The notes under the pieces were generated by a model, which did not search any database, was not told the origin of the DNA, and saw nothing but the letters and a program-made list of their open reading frames with translations. Both the position numbers and the translations under genes were made by a program. Of a stretch of DNA of 15,214 bases, positions 14,856 through 15,214 are shown in pieces. Origin of the DNA: Phycisphaerales bacterium (GTDB taxonomy: Bacteria; Planctomycetota; Phycisphaerae; SM23-33); assembly GCA_003485185.1 (NCBI GenBank), contig DNAS01000185.1, forward strand, positions 14,883 through 30,096, read 5' to 3'. The first letter of the stretch is position 1; every line of letters begins with the position of its first letter.

Positions 14856-15214
14856 CTACCTGCCGCCCTTGCGACTGGGGGGGACCGCAAGGCCCAGGCG
14901 TTTCATCACGGCTTGCAGGTCGCTCCAGACCTTGCCGCGGACGTCGGCGGTGTATTGCCGCAGCACGTACGAGGGGTGGAAGGTGGGCATGACGTCGATG
15001 CCGCCCAAACCGGGCGCGAGCTCCGGCAGCTTCTGCCACTGGCCGCGCAGGCGGGTGATCCCGACGGTGGTGCGCAGCAGCCCCTGCGTGGCGGGGTTGC
15101 CCAGCGTGACGACGACCTTCGGGCGGAGGATCTGGAGCTGGCGGATGAGGTAGCTCCAGCAGGCGGCGATCTCGTCGGGCGCGGGCGTGCGGTTGCCCGG
15201 CGGGCGGCACTTGA
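14856..15214 (-). CDS. Family 4 uracil-DNA glycosylase, C-terminal part
   Basis: This gene is cut by the right window edge; 118 residues and the TAG stop are present. The enzyme removes uracil from DNA in base-excision repair and carries a [4Fe-4S] cluster. The visible part begins KCRPPGNRTPAPDEIAAC, which gives two of the four cluster cysteines with a C-x15-C spacing. It continues with QLQILRPKVVVTLGNPATQG, then RLRGQW, and the active-site segment VMPTFHPSYVLRQ with its conserved His, then KVWSDLQAVMKRLG. These match the TIGR00758-type family closely. A longer open frame on the same strand overlaps it, but its Arg/Pro-rich translation is a shadow. The gene stops about 100 bases before the pseudopilin start. 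The N-terminal half, with the GExPG motif and first two cysteines, lies outside the window. Confidence 0.93.
   Translation of the reverse strand, partial: KCRPPGNRTPAPDEIAACWSYLIRQLQILRPKVVVTLGNPATQGLLRTTVGITRLRGQWQKLPELAPGLGGIDVMPTFHPSYVLRQYTADVRGKVWSDLQAVMKRLGLAVPPSRKGGR

Noticed and set aside
14296..15210. A 304-codon minus-strand frame overlapping the glycosylase and pseudopilin genes
   Set aside because: Its translation is Arg/Pro/His-rich in one half and a frame-shifted reading of the pseudopilin in the other. The true glycosylase frame ends at 14856.

Overview
The window is a GC-rich (by eye), gene-dense bacterial chromosomal segment with 16 supported protein genes, one of them cut by the right edge. 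I see no rRNA, tRNA, CRISPR array, transposase or phage gene. The organism is most likely a planctomycete or close relative. This rests on a stand-alone pseudopilin with a degenerate H-X9-DG-like C-terminus, a solitary Memo-family protein, an exported heparinase II/III-type lyase next to a Gfo/Idh oxidoreductase, and a paired-hairpin repeat of a kind I associate with these genomes. That placement is inference, because no marker gene for phylogeny is present.

Left part (1-2219): a small exported His/Gly/Tyr-rich protein (minus); a 450-base gap holding a good promoter; an HU-type nucleoid protein (plus) closed by a textbook intrinsic terminator; and a conserved-looking 248-residue protein of unknown function (plus) that abuts ftsY tail to tail with no base between them.

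Housekeeping operon (4219 down to 2220, minus): ribH - nusB - ftsY behind a promoter with a perfect TATAAT. ribH and nusB overlap by GTGA. The genes cover lumazine synthase, transcription antitermination and the SRP receptor.

Polysaccharide/Memo operon (8116 down to 4251, minus): Memo-family protein - Gfo/Idh-type oxidoreductase - exported heparinase II/III-like lyase, spaced 16 and 19 bases apart. A divergent promoter region with an inverted repeat separates it from the next operon.

Membrane lipid/riboflavin operon (8125-10921, plus): an acidic two-helix membrane protein, a CDP-alcohol phosphatidyltransferase, a RibBA bifunctional riboflavin enzyme (overlapping the previous gene by 26 bases) and a small lipoprotein. 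A REPIN-like pair of inverted hairpins follows, then a PfkB-family sugar kinase (plus).

Right part (12055-15214, minus): an MTAP/MTIP-like nucleoside phosphorylase with its own near-consensus promoter, surE, a lone pseudopilin with a TTGACA promoter, and the C-terminal part of a family 4 uracil-DNA glycosylase. The last is a real coding frame that is easy to miss because a longer overlapping frame hides it.

The most noteworthy points are the REPIN-like element, the Memo/oxidoreductase/lyase operon, the unassigned 248-residue protein, and unusual active-site residues in the phosphorylase and in the RibB half of RibBA. Nothing here is clearly a new defence or mobile system.
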